A model generated the notes under the pieces. It was given only the letters and a program-made list of their open reading frames with translations, was not told the origin of the DNA and did no database searches. Both the position numbers and the translations under genes were made by a program. Below are positions 43,901 to 51,865 of a DNA stretch of 64,000 bases, one piece after another. The stretch is from positions 1,178,001 through 1,242,000 of the forward strand of contig NZ_CP046914.1 in the NCBI RefSeq assembly GCF_009789675.1, in the 5' to 3' direction. Within the stretch, counting starts at the first letter, position 1. Each line of letters opens with the position of its first letter. This DNA comes from Paraburkholderia acidisoli (GTDB lineage: Bacteria; Pseudomonadota; Gammaproteobacteria; Burkholderiales; Burkholderiaceae).

Positions 43901-45012
43901 GCGGCTTCTCCTTGCGTGTCCGCGGCGTGGCGCGCGCGCAGCTTGCGCACGAGTTCCAGCTCCGCCTGGAAGTCCACGTAATGCGGCAATTTCAGATGCT
44001 GGACGAAACCCGACGCTTCCACGTTGTCGCTATGCGAGAGCATGAATTCGATGTCCTGGGTGGGTGCTTCGATCGTTTCGCCCAGTTCTTCGGCGCGCAG
44101 CGCGCGGTCCACGAGCGCCATCGCCATGGCCTTGCGCTCCGCGTGGCCGAACGCGAGACCATAGCCTTGCGTGAAAGTGGGCGGCACGTCTTTCGCGCCC
44201 GCGAACTGGTTGATCATCTGGCATTCGGTGAGTTCGATCTCGCCGATCTCGACGGCTTCGTCCAGTTCGTCGAGCACCATTTCCACGGACACCGAACCGA
44301 AGCGGATCTCGCCCGCGAACGGATGCGAGTTCGCATAGCCGCGTTGTGTGGCGTAACCCATCGCGAGCAAAAAGCCTTCGTCGCCGCGCGCGAGATTCTG
44401 CAAACGCACGCTGCGATCGGCGGGGAACGCGAGCGGTTCGCGCGAGAGGTCGCCGGGCTCTTTCGGCTCGGCGCTGCGCGTTTCCTGTTCGATCAGGCCT
44501 TCCTTGTCGAGCAGCGAGAGCACGCGCGGCATCGCTTCTTCGGGCGGCGCGGTGCGGGCGGCTTTTTCCGCCTGCGCCGCGGCTAGCGCCGCGCTGTCGT
44601 CGCCTTCGGCGAGCAGCGCGAAGTCGAGCAGGCGCTGCGTGTAATCGTAGGTCGCGCCCAGCACCTGACCGCCGGGCACGTCCTTGAACGTGGCCGAAAT
44701 GCGGCGTGCCACGACCATGTCTTCGGTTGCCACGGGCAGCGTGTAGCCGAAGCGCGGCAGCGTCGTGCGATACGCGCGCAGCAGGAAGATCGCTTCCACG
44801 AGGTCGCCCGCGGCCTGCTTGATCGCCAGCGCCGCGAGTTCTTCGTCGTACACGGAACCCTCGGCCATCACGCGCGCGACGGCAAGGCGCATCTGTTCGC
44901 GGATCTGCGCGACGCTCAACTCGGGCACGCGCGTGTCGCCGCGGCGCGCCTCGTCGAGCAAACGCCACGACGCTTCGATCGCGCGTTCTCCACCTTTGAC
45001 GGCGACGTACAT
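43897..45012 (-). CDS. phnI: alpha-D-ribose 1-methylphosphonate 5-triphosphate synthase subunit
   Basis: Core subunit of the GHIJ complex, 371 residues; catalyses nucleobase displacement from ATP by phosphonate with PhnG and PhnH. The start at 45012 (MYVAVKGGERAIEASWRLLD) matches the family; the frame can be read further upstream through phnH but that part is a shadow. VSVEMVLDELDEAVEIGEIE and LSHSDNVEASGFVQHLKLPHY are characteristic. It overlaps phnH by one base (TGATG) and phnJ by four. Confidence 0.96.
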   Translation of the reverse strand: MYVAVKGGERAIEASWRLLDEARRGDTRVPELSVAQIREQMRLAVARVMAEGSVYDEELAALAIKQAAGDLVEAIFLLRAYRTTLPRFGYTLPVATEDMVVARRISATFKDVPGGQVLGATYDYTQRLLDFALLAEGDDSAALAAAQAEKAARTAPPEEAMPRVLSLLDKEGLIEQETRSAEPKEPGDLSREPLAFPADRSVRLQNLARGDEGFLLAMGYATQRGYANSHPFAGEIRFGSVSVEMVLDELDEAVEIGEIELTECQMINQFAGAKDVPPTFTQGYGLAFGHAERKAMAMALVDRALRAEELGETIEAPTQDIEFMLSHSDNVEASGFVQHLKLPHYVDFQAELELVRKLRARHAADTQGEAA

Positions 45013-45683
45013 CAGTGCATCTCCACGAAAGTGGTGCGCGGCAGGCCCATCAGGCTGTCGCCGCACACGAGGTAGAAGTCGATACCGCACGGAAACAGCG
45101 GCGCGAGCGCGGCGCGTTCGCGCCAGAAACGTTCGGGGAGACCGGCGGGCGCGACGCTGCGCGTCGTCGCGATGCCGGGACCGCGCAGCGTGAGCGGCGC
45201 GCCGCCCGTGAGCGCGTCCACGCGCACGAACACGGTGGCCGAGAGTTCCGGCGATTCGGGCGAGCCGCTCGTGAACGCGTCGAGCGGCGGCAGCGTGTGC
45301 GCGTCGTGCACGTAGGCGAACGCGGCGGCGTGCGGCGCGGGCGCGAGCGGCGCGCCCGCGTGAAAGCGCAGCGCGGCGGCGAGCGCGGCGTCGGGCTGCG
45401 CGAGCCACACGGGCGTGGCGTAGTCGGCCAGCGCCAGCAGCGCGGCAAAGGCGGCAAGCCCGGCGCGATTTTCCGGGGCAGGCGAACCTGCGGCAGGCGA
45501 ACCTGCCGCGGCATCGGCGCAAGGCAGCGGCGTTTCGATCACGCCGATCGTGCCGGGCCGCGCGAGCGCGTCGAGCAGCGTGCGGAACACGGCCTGCGTG
45601 TCGTGGACCGGATCGCCGAAACCGGGCGCGAGCGATGCGAGCAGGGCTTGCGTGGCCGCTTTGGCGGAGCGTTCGTCGTTCAT
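45012..45683 (-). CDS. phnH: phosphonate C-P lyase system protein PhnH
   Basis: Core-complex subunit of 223 residues. LAPGFGDPVHDTQAVFRTLL at the N-terminus, LARPGTIG and the C-terminal FPCGIDFYLVCGDSLMGLPR are PhnH signatures. An Ala/Gly/Ser/Pro insert (about 56-72, with two similar AAGSPA units) is longer than in enteric PhnH. Overlaps phnG by four bases. Confidence 0.95.
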   Translation of the reverse strand: MNDERSAKAATQALLASLAPGFGDPVHDTQAVFRTLLDALARPGTIGVIETPLPCADAAAGSPAAGSPAPENRAGLAAFAALLALADYATPVWLAQPDAALAAALRFHAGAPLAPAPHAAAFAYVHDAHTLPPLDAFTSGSPESPELSATVFVRVDALTGGAPLTLRGPGIATTRSVAPAGLPERFWRERAALAPLFPCGIDFYLVCGDSLMGLPRTTFVEMH

Positions 45684-46195
45684 GCGTCACCTCGAACCAT
45701 CGTGAAGAATTCGACGCGCGTGCTGGCGGCGTCGGCGCGTTGCGCCTCGCGTTGCGCGGCCTGGCGCGCGGCGAGCGGCGCGATCAACCGGGCGTGCAGA
45801 CGGGCGTGATGCGCGGGGATTTGCAGCAGGGCGTCGGCGAGCGCGGCGAGTTCGGCGCGGCGCTTGTCGCGGCCCAGATGGCACGCCACGCCCACGGTCG
45901 CCGCGCCAGCGCTGGCGCCGTCTTCGTGGGTGGCGATGCCGTGGCGCAGGCGCAGCGTCGCGCGCGTGACCGTGGCTTCGCCTAGATTGAAAGCGTCGCC
46001 GGTGCCGCCAACGCGCCCGCGCACCATCGCCAGACCGGTTTGCGGCGCGCGCAGCCAGTCGAAGGCCGGTGCCGGGGCGCCTTCGAGCGCGGCGTCGAGC
46101 GCCGCTTCGAGGTCGGCGCGCGGCGTGCGGGCGAGCACGGCCATCCAGGCGCGCCGGGCCTCGGGAGCGGGAGATGGGCTGGGGGAAGCGTTCAT
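45680..46195 (-). CDS. phnG: phosphonate C-P lyase system protein PhnG
   Basis: First gene of the minus-strand operon, 171 residues. RRAWMAVLARTPRADLEAAL, FDWLRAPQTGLAMVRGRVGG, FNLGEATVTRATLRL and GVACHLGRDKRRAELAAL are PhnG marks. It works with PhnH and PhnI in the core complex. The 205-base gap to phnF carries the operator. Confidence 0.95.
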   Translation of the reverse strand: MNASPSPSPAPEARRAWMAVLARTPRADLEAALDAALEGAPAPAFDWLRAPQTGLAMVRGRVGGTGDAFNLGEATVTRATLRLRHGIATHEDGASAGAATVGVACHLGRDKRRAELAALADALLQIPAHHARLHARLIAPLAARQAAQREAQRADAASTRVEFFTMVRGDA

Positions 46196-46272
46196 CGGAG
46201 TTCCTGTTTCGTGGACGATTTCGGGCCGCTTGACCGCGCCCGGCGAACTGCGTCATTGAAGCATCTATTCGT

Positions 46273-46292
46273 CTAAACGTCTAGACGTTTAG
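46273..46292. promoter_or_regulatory. PhnF operator candidate, perfect 20-bp palindrome
   Basis: CTAAACGTCTAGACGTTTAG is self-complementary across 20 bases. Its centre GTCTAGAC fits the GT-N-TA-N-AC core used by HutC-subfamily GntR repressors. It lies between the divergent phnG (starts 46195) and phnF (starts 46400), so one site can control both directions. Confidence 0.7.
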
Positions 46293-46399
46293 TGGTACAG
46301 TTGTCCCAACGAGGCGCGATCGACGTTTTCATATTTCCATCACGCCGTGCGCACTACAATGCACAAAACGCCATTGAAACCGAGAGGAATGACAGCACC

Positions 46400-47155
46400 A
46401 TGACATCGAACGACGAGGCAGCGGCCAGCACGCTCGAGCGCGGCGCGGGCGTGGCGGTGTGGCGCCAGATCGAGCAGATTCTCGCTGCCGAGATCGCCGC
46501 GAAGGGCTTCGGTGAAGACGGCCGCCTGCCGAGCGAAGGCGAACTCGCGCGCCGCTTCGACGTGAATCGCCATACCGTGCGCCGCGCCATGCTGGGCCTC
46601 GCGGCGCTCGGGCTCGTGAGCGTCGAGCAGGGGCGCGGCACTTTCGTGCAGCCGGGCGCTATTGACTATTCGATCGGCAAGCGCACGCGCTTCACGGAAA
46701 ACCTCAAGCGGCATCAGCATTCGGCGGTGGGCAAACTGCTCGCTTCCTCGCGCGTGAAGGCCGACCCCACGGTCGCCAAGGCGCTGGGCCTGCGCGCGGG
46801 CGCGCTGGTGTATCGGCTCGAAACGCTGCACGAGTCCGAAGGCGTGCCGCTCACGTATGCGCGCAGCTACTATCCGGCCGCGCGTTTCGCCGACCTGCCC
46901 GCGGTGATGGAACGCGTGGACAGCACCTCGAAGGCGCTCGCCGAATTCGGCGTGGGCGACTACTTGCGCAAGTGGAGCCGTATCGGCAGCGTGCTGCCCG
47001 AGGCGGAGGTTGCGCGGCGCCTGAACATCAATCGCCAGCAGCCGGTGCTGTGGGTGGAAAACGTCGACGTCGACCTGGACGGCGTGCCCATCAAGTACGG
47101 CGTCACGCATTTCGCGGCCGACCGCGTGCAACTGATGGTGGAGCACGACGTATGA
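46400..47155 (+). CDS. phnF: GntR/HutC-family phosphonate regulator
   Basis: Regulator of 251 residues with an N-terminal winged helix (VWRQIEQILAAEIAAKGFGE, LARRFDVNRHTVRRAMLGLA, VEQGRGTFVQPGAIDYSIGK) and a C-terminal UTRA effector domain (RLETLHESEGVPLTYARSYY, HFAADRVQLMVEHDV). IDYSIGKRTRFTENL is typical for PhnF. The ATG at 46400 is used because GAGAGGA lies before it. It heads a plus-strand operon with the DUF1045 gene (four-base overlap) and phnN. Confidence 0.94.
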   Translation: MTSNDEAAASTLERGAGVAVWRQIEQILAAEIAAKGFGEDGRLPSEGELARRFDVNRHTVRRAMLGLAALGLVSVEQGRGTFVQPGAIDYSIGKRTRFTENLKRHQHSAVGKLLASSRVKADPTVAKALGLRAGALVYRLETLHESEGVPLTYARSYYPAARFADLPAVMERVDSTSKALAEFGVGDYLRKWSRIGSVLPEAEVARRLNINRQQPVLWVENVDVDLDGVPIKYGVTHFAADRVQLMVEHDV

Positions 47156-47877
47156 GCGCGCCGGACGAAGACTGGAGCCCGCTCGCGCGCTTCGCGCTCT
47201 ACTATGCGCCGCCGCGTGAATCGGCCTGGTGGCGCGCGGGCAGCGCATGGCTCGGCCGCGACGCCGAAAGCGGCGAAACGCTGCTGCAACCCGACATCGA
47301 CGGGATCGGCACGCCGTTGCATACGCTCACGCAGTCGCCGCGCCGCTACGGCTGGCACGCCACGCTGGTGCCGCCGTTCCGCCTGGCCGCCGACGTGACG
47401 CCCGCGGCGCTGTTCGCCGCCGCGCAAGCGTGGGCGCTGGAGCGCACGGCATTCGAGGCGCAGGTGGAAGCCGCCACGCTGGGCCGCTTCGTCGCGCTGC
47501 GTCCGGCCGATGAAGCCAGCGACGCCGCCTTGCGCGATCTCGCCGCCAACGCGCTGCGTACGCTCGGTTCGCTGCGCGCCACCCAAACCGCCTCGGAAAT
47601 CGCCAAACGGCTCGACGCGCCGCTCACGCCGCGCCAGCGCGAGTACGTGACCGAATGGGGCTACCCGTATGTGTTCGACGAATTTCGCTTCCACATGACG
47701 CTCTCCGATTCGCTTGCCGATCCCAACCTTTGCACGCAACTCGTTGCGGGCTGGAACGCGCGCATGCACGACGCGGGCGCGCTGCCCGTGGCGGGCGCGG
47801 CGCTCTACGTCGAACCGGAACCGGGCGCGCCGTTCGTGCTCTGGCGCCGCTTGCCGTTCGCGAGGGCGCACGCATGA
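47152..47877 (+). CDS. DUF1045 phosphonate-operon protein, 2H phosphoesterase fold
   Basis: A 241-residue cytoplasmic protein of the phosphonate-associated DUF1045 family. Two His-x-Thr motifs (H69-A-T71 and H181-M-T183) mark the 2H phosphoesterase superfamily, whose members hydrolyse cyclic or 2',5' phosphodiesters. C-P lyase yields ribosyl 1,2-cyclic phosphate 5-phosphate, opened by PhnP in E. coli. No phnP gene is visible here, so this protein is a plausible replacement. That last step is inference. Overlaps phnF and phnN by four bases each. Confidence 0.88.
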   Translation: MSAPDEDWSPLARFALYYAPPRESAWWRAGSAWLGRDAESGETLLQPDIDGIGTPLHTLTQSPRRYGWHATLVPPFRLAADVTPAALFAAAQAWALERTAFEAQVEAATLGRFVALRPADEASDAALRDLAANALRTLGSLRATQTASEIAKRLDAPLTPRQREYVTEWGYPYVFDEFRFHMTLSDSLADPNLCTQLVAGWNARMHDAGALPVAGAALYVEPEPGAPFVLWRRLPFARAHA

Positions 47878-48425
47878 AGGGCGGCCTGATCTACGTGATG
47901 GGCCCCTCGGGCGCGGGCAAGGACACGCTGCTGCATTACGCGCGCGAGCGGCTCGCGGGCGAGGGCGTGGTGTTCGCGCATCGCTACATCACGCGCGAAG
48001 ACGGCGGCGGCGAGAATCACATTTCGCTCTCCGACGCCGAATTCGAAGCGCGCGCGCAACGCGGTCTGTTCGCGCTGCAATGGGGCAGCCACGCGCTGCG
48101 CTACGGCGTGGGCGTGGAGATCGACCAGTGGCTCGCGCTGGGCTGCACGGTGGTCGTGAACGGCTCGCGCGCCTACGCGGGCGAAGCGCTCGCGCGCTAT
48201 CCGCAGATGACGCTGGTGCACGTGGAAGCCGCGCAGCACGTGCTGGCCGCGCGGCTCGCCTCGCGTGCGCGGGAGACGCCCGAGCAGGTCGCGGCGCGGC
48301 TCGCGCGGCGCGCGCCGTTCGAAGTGCCGGCGGGCGCGGCGTTCGCGCGCATCGACAATTCGGGGCGGCTGGAAGTGGCGGGCGAGGCGTTCGTCGATGT
48401 CGTGAGGCGGGTGGCGGCGGGCTAG
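47874..48425 (+). CDS. phnN: ribose 1,5-bisphosphokinase
   Basis: P-loop kinase of 183 residues that phosphorylates ribose 1,5-bisphosphate to PRPP, the last step of ribose recovery in the C-P lyase pathway. Walker A GPSGAGKDTLL lies at residues 10-20; RYITREDGGGENHISLSDAE and GLFALQWGSHALRYGV are PhnN signatures. It overlaps the DUF1045 gene by four bases and is the last gene of the plus-strand operon. Confidence 0.95.
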   Translation: MKGGLIYVMGPSGAGKDTLLHYARERLAGEGVVFAHRYITREDGGGENHISLSDAEFEARAQRGLFALQWGSHALRYGVGVEIDQWLALGCTVVVNGSRAYAGEALARYPQMTLVHVEAAQHVLAARLASRARETPEQVAARLARRAPFEVPAGAAFARIDNSGRLEVAGEAFVDVVRRVAAG

Positions 48426-48549
48426 CGCGAGTGCGCGCACGCCCTTGAGTGTGCGGTTGGCATCGGCATGCCGATTTTTGCAACCGCTTCGGCAACGCGC
48501 GGCGCCACGCTAAGATGCAACTCTCCCGCGAATCACACAGAGATTGCCC

Positions 48550-49470
48550 TTGGACCGCTTCCAGGAGATGCAGATCTTCACGCGCATCGTCGACCGGCGC
48601 AGCTTCACGCAGGCCGCCGAAGACCTGAACCTGCCGCGCGCGACGGTCACCAATTCCATCAAACGCCTCGAGGCGCGGCTTGGCGTGCGCCTGCTCGAAC
48701 GCACGACGCGCCAGGTCAAGCCCACTCAAGACGGCGACATCTATTACCAGCGCTGCATGCGCCTGCTCGCCGATCTCGAGGAAACCGAAGAAGCGTTTCG
48801 CGACCCCGACCCGCAAGGCCGCCTGCGCGTGAACCTGCAAGGCACGCTCGCGCAGTATTTCGTGGTGCCGCGTTTGCCGGAATTCATCGAGCGGTATCCG
48901 CGCGTGGAGTTCTTCATCGGCTCGGGCGACCAGTTCGTGGACCTCGTGCGCGAAGGCGTGGATTGCGTGCTGCGCGCGGGCGAACTGGCCGATTCGTCGA
49001 TGATCGCGCGGCGTGTGGCGCTGCTCGAACAGGTCACCTGCGCGAGCCCCGCGTATCTCGAACGGCACGGCGACCCGGCCACGCTGGAAGCGCTGGCCGC
49101 ACCGGCGGATGCCCGCGCGGGCAAGCCGGGGCATCGCGCCGTCAACTATCTTTCGCCGGCTTCGGGCCGCGCGCATCCGCTCGAATTCGTCACGCCCGAG
49201 GGCATCCAGCGCGTCACGCTGCCGGGGCCGCTGGCCGTGAACGGCGCCGATCTCTACACGGCCGGCGCGCTCGCGGGGCTCGGCATCGTGCAGGTGCCGC
49301 GCTATCGTGTGCGCGAGCAACTGGCTGCGGGCGACTTATGTGTGGTGCTGGCCGCGACGCCGCCGCCGCCCATGCCGGTTTCGGTGCTGTATCCGCAGAA
49401 TCGCCAGCTGTCGCTGCGCGTGCGCACGTTCGCCGACTGGCTCGTGCAGGTATTCGCCGACGTCAACTGA
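48550..49470 (+). CDS. LysR-family transcriptional regulator
   Basis: Regulator of 306 residues. The TTG at 48550 is chosen to give the common start (M)DRFQEMQIFTRIVDRRSFTQ; a TTG six bases earlier is also possible. The winged helix includes LPRATVTNSIKRLEARLGVR and LLERTTRQVKPTQDGD, followed by a periplasmic-binding-like effector domain. This belongs to the AaeR/DhcR-like subgroup in which targets are often divergent or distant. Neither neighbour (phnN, IclR) gives a clear target. Confidence 0.85.
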   Translation: MDRFQEMQIFTRIVDRRSFTQAAEDLNLPRATVTNSIKRLEARLGVRLLERTTRQVKPTQDGDIYYQRCMRLLADLEETEEAFRDPDPQGRLRVNLQGTLAQYFVVPRLPEFIERYPRVEFFIGSGDQFVDLVREGVDCVLRAGELADSSMIARRVALLEQVTCASPAYLERHGDPATLEALAAPADARAGKPGHRAVNYLSPASGRAHPLEFVTPEGIQRVTLPGPLAVNGADLYTAGALAGLGIVQVPRYRVREQLAAGDLCVVLAATPPPPMPVSVLYPQNRQLSLRVRTFADWLVQVFADVN

Positions 49471-49523
49471 TACGGGCGGGCATTGGCTGGCGTCGGCGGA
49501 AAGCGTGAAAGCACGCCAAAGCG

Positions 49524-50348
49524 TCAGGTGCGCCGCGCGACCATGCTCGACACGCGCTCGGCCGCTTGCTGAAGCGGCTCGAGAAAGGTCTTCGCCATCT
49601 GCTTCGCGGAAGTGCGCTGCGCGTTGCCGCTGATGTTCATCGCGGCGATCACGCGGCCCTGGCGGTTGCGGATGGGCGCGGAGATCGAAATGAGGCCGCC
49701 TTCCAGTTCCTGATCGACGATGGCCCAGCCCTGCGCGCGCACCTGGCCGATAATCTTCTTCAGTTCGCCGATGTCGGTCACGGTACGCGGCGTGTGCGCA
49801 TAGAGCGGTGACGAGTTGAGTGCCTCGTCGAGCGCGGCGTCGTCGAGCGAAGCCAGCAGCACGCGGCCCATCGACGTGCAATACGCGGGCAGGCGGCTGC
49901 CGATGGAGAGGTTGATCGTCATGATCTTGTGCGTGGGCACGCGCAGCACGTAGACGATCTCGGTGCGGTCGAGCACGGCCGCCGAGCAGCTTTCGTGCAC
50001 TTCCTGCGACAGCTCCTCCATGACCGGTTCGGCGAGATTCCAGAACGGCATGGACGTGAGGTACGCGAAGCCGAGGTCGAGAATGCGCGGCGTGAGCCGG
50101 AACAGGCGGCCTTCGGCTTCCACGTAGCCGAGCGTTTGCAGCGTGAGCAGGATGCGGCGCGCGCCCGCGCGCGTGAGACCCGTGGCCGCCGCGACGTCGG
50201 TGAGCGTCTGCTCGGGATGCTCGGCGTTGAACGCGCGGATCACCGAGAGCCCGCGCGCGAATGACTGCACATAGGAGTCGCCCGGCTTTTCGGGGGTCTC
50301 CGCCGGTTCGGCGGAACGGTCGGTCGAGGCTCGGGAAGCAGAGGTCAT
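49524..50348 (-). CDS. pcaR: IclR-family regulator, PcaR/PobR-like
   Basis: Regulator of 274 residues. The HTH region (YVQSFARGLSVIRAFNAEHP, LTDVAAATGLTRAGARRILL) and effector domain (ESCSAAVLDRTEIVYVLRVP, GSRLPAYCTSMGRVLLASLD, GWAIVDQELEGGLISISAPI) match the PcaR/PcaU/PobR group that controls protocatechuate catabolism. The beta-ketoadipate thiolase gene pcaF is 4.8 kb to the right, and a PcaR-like box precedes it. The symbol is given on family resemblance plus that link. Other IclR members could look similar. Confidence 0.75.
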   Translation of the reverse strand: MTSASRASTDRSAEPAETPEKPGDSYVQSFARGLSVIRAFNAEHPEQTLTDVAAATGLTRAGARRILLTLQTLGYVEAEGRLFRLTPRILDLGFAYLTSMPFWNLAEPVMEELSQEVHESCSAAVLDRTEIVYVLRVPTHKIMTINLSIGSRLPAYCTSMGRVLLASLDDAALDEALNSSPLYAHTPRTVTDIGELKKIIGQVRAQGWAIVDQELEGGLISISAPIRNRQGRVIAAMNISGNAQRTSAKQMAKTFLEPLQQAAERVSSMVARRT

Positions 50349-50968
50349 GGGCGGCTGGATTTGCTGCGGCGCGGGAACAACCAGTCAAGATAGCGCAAGC
50401 GCGGCTATTCGCCAACACGATACGCATCGCGGCGGCGTGCTTCGGCCGTTTTAAAAGCAATCCGTCTGGTCGACAAACGAAGGCTGCGGCGAATGCGCGC
50501 AGCTTATCGTTTGCCTTGTACTTCATTTGCGAAAAGTCAATTTATTGGGCGATCAGAAGATTGACGGCGATTTTAATCATCGTTATTTCACTCGCTTTAT
50601 CTAAATTTATTTAGCGGGATAAAAATTGAGCCTTTCGCCAGACACTATCCAGTGCGGCGTTACAGGTTTCTCGCGCGACAGGTGCCGTGTCACGCCGTTT
50701 TCATCGTCCGTTCACGCCCTTTGAAAGCCGTTGTTCGCCCGCCACACGGGGCTTTGCGTAAAACGTAAGGTTTTAGAAAGATAAGCGCGGCGAACCGTCG
50801 CGTTCGCCTGAACAAGCTGCCGGTGCGCGCTAAAACTTGGCAAAGATCAAATTTCGGGATTATCCCTTTCCGTAAAATCGCCCTGAATACGATACGGGTG
50901 CATTTTGCGTGGCGATTTTGCGATGCGAATGTGGTGGTGTTTTGGTGGTCAACAGAAATCAGGCAAAC
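50349..50968. promoter_or_regulatory. divergent region, pcaR-like / cyoA, with FNR-like site
   Basis: This 620-base gap is notably AT-rich around 50510-50620. TTGGCAAAGATCAA (50837-50850) matches the FNR/Anr consensus (TTGAT-N4-ATCAA) at eight of ten positions and lies 119 bases before cyoA. Redox control of a quinol oxidase operon by an FNR homologue would be usual, but the site is only a candidate. No gene is seen in the gap. Confidence 0.4.
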
Positions 50969-51862
50969 ATGGACAGAAAAGCCTTTAAAAGGTGGTTAAT
51001 CCCCCTCGGCAGCGGGCTGCTCGTTTCTCTTGCGGGATGCAGCGGCAATTTCGCCGTGCTCGACCCGAAGGGCAGCGTCGGCGTGGCCGAAAAATCGCTC
51101 ATCGCCACGGCCACATGGGCCATGCTGCTCGTGGTGGTGCCCGTGATCATCCTCACACTGGTGTTCGCATGGCGCTATCGCGCCTCCAACCGTAACGCCA
51201 CCTATGCGCCCAAGTGGTCGCATTCCACGGCGATCGAAGTGGTGGTCTGGGCCATTCCGGCCGTCATCATTCTCTTCCTCGCCATCCTCACGTACCGCAC
51301 GTCCCACGAGCTCGACCCCTACAAGCCGCTGGAGTCGAACGTGAAGCCCATCAACGTCGAGGTTGTCGCGCTCGACTGGAAATGGCTCTTCATCTACCCG
51401 GACCTCGGCATTGCCTCGGTGAACCAGCTGGCGGTGCCGGTCGGCACGCCGGTGAACTTCCGCATCACCTCGGATTCGGTGATGAACTCGTTCTTCATCC
51501 CGCAGCTGGGCACCCAGGTCTACGCCATGGCGGGCATGCAAACGCGTCTGCACCTGATCGCCGACGAAGCGGGCAACTACGCCGGCATCTCGTCCAACTA
51601 CAGCGGCAAGGGCTTCTCCGACATGAAGTTCCGCACGCTCGCCACGAGCCAGCAGGACTTCGACGCGTGGGTGCAGAAGGTCAAGGCGTCTTCCACGCAG
51701 CTCTCGATGGACCAGTACGCCTCGGTGTCGAAGCCGCAGGAGAAAGCGCCGGTGCAGTACTTCTCGGCGGTCGATCCGAAGCTCTTCAACAACATCATTG
51801 CGAAGTACAACAACGGCCACGTTACGGATTTCCGGGACGCTGCCTGCGGTACGAAGGGGTAA
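50969..51862 (+). CDS. cyoA: cytochrome bo3 quinol oxidase subunit II
   Basis: Membrane-anchored lipoprotein of 297 residues; the start MDRKAFKRWLIPLGSGLLVS gives a signal ending LAGC. Two transmembrane segments (WAMLLVVVPVIILTLVFAW, AIEVVVWAIPAVIILFLAIL) are followed by the cupredoxin domain, which lacks the CuA ligands (SFFIPQLGTQVYAMAGMQTR), as in quinol rather than cytochrome c oxidases. NYAGISSNYSGKGFSDMKF is typical of CyoA. First gene of cyoABCD. Confidence 0.95.
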   Translation: MDRKAFKRWLIPLGSGLLVSLAGCSGNFAVLDPKGSVGVAEKSLIATATWAMLLVVVPVIILTLVFAWRYRASNRNATYAPKWSHSTAIEVVVWAIPAVIILFLAILTYRTSHELDPYKPLESNVKPINVEVVALDWKWLFIYPDLGIASVNQLAVPVGTPVNFRITSDSVMNSFFIPQLGTQVYAMAGMQTRLHLIADEAGNYAGISSNYSGKGFSDMKFRTLATSQQDFDAWVQKVKASSTQLSMDQYASVSKPQEKAPVQYFSAVDPKLFNNIIAKYNNGHVTDFRDAACGTKG

Positions 51863-51865
51863 CGC

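Noticed and set aside
45013-45690. N-terminal extension of phnI (597-codon frame)
   Set aside because: The extension is an Arg/Ala-rich off-frame reading of phnH. PhnI homologues start at MYVAVKGGERA, position 45012.
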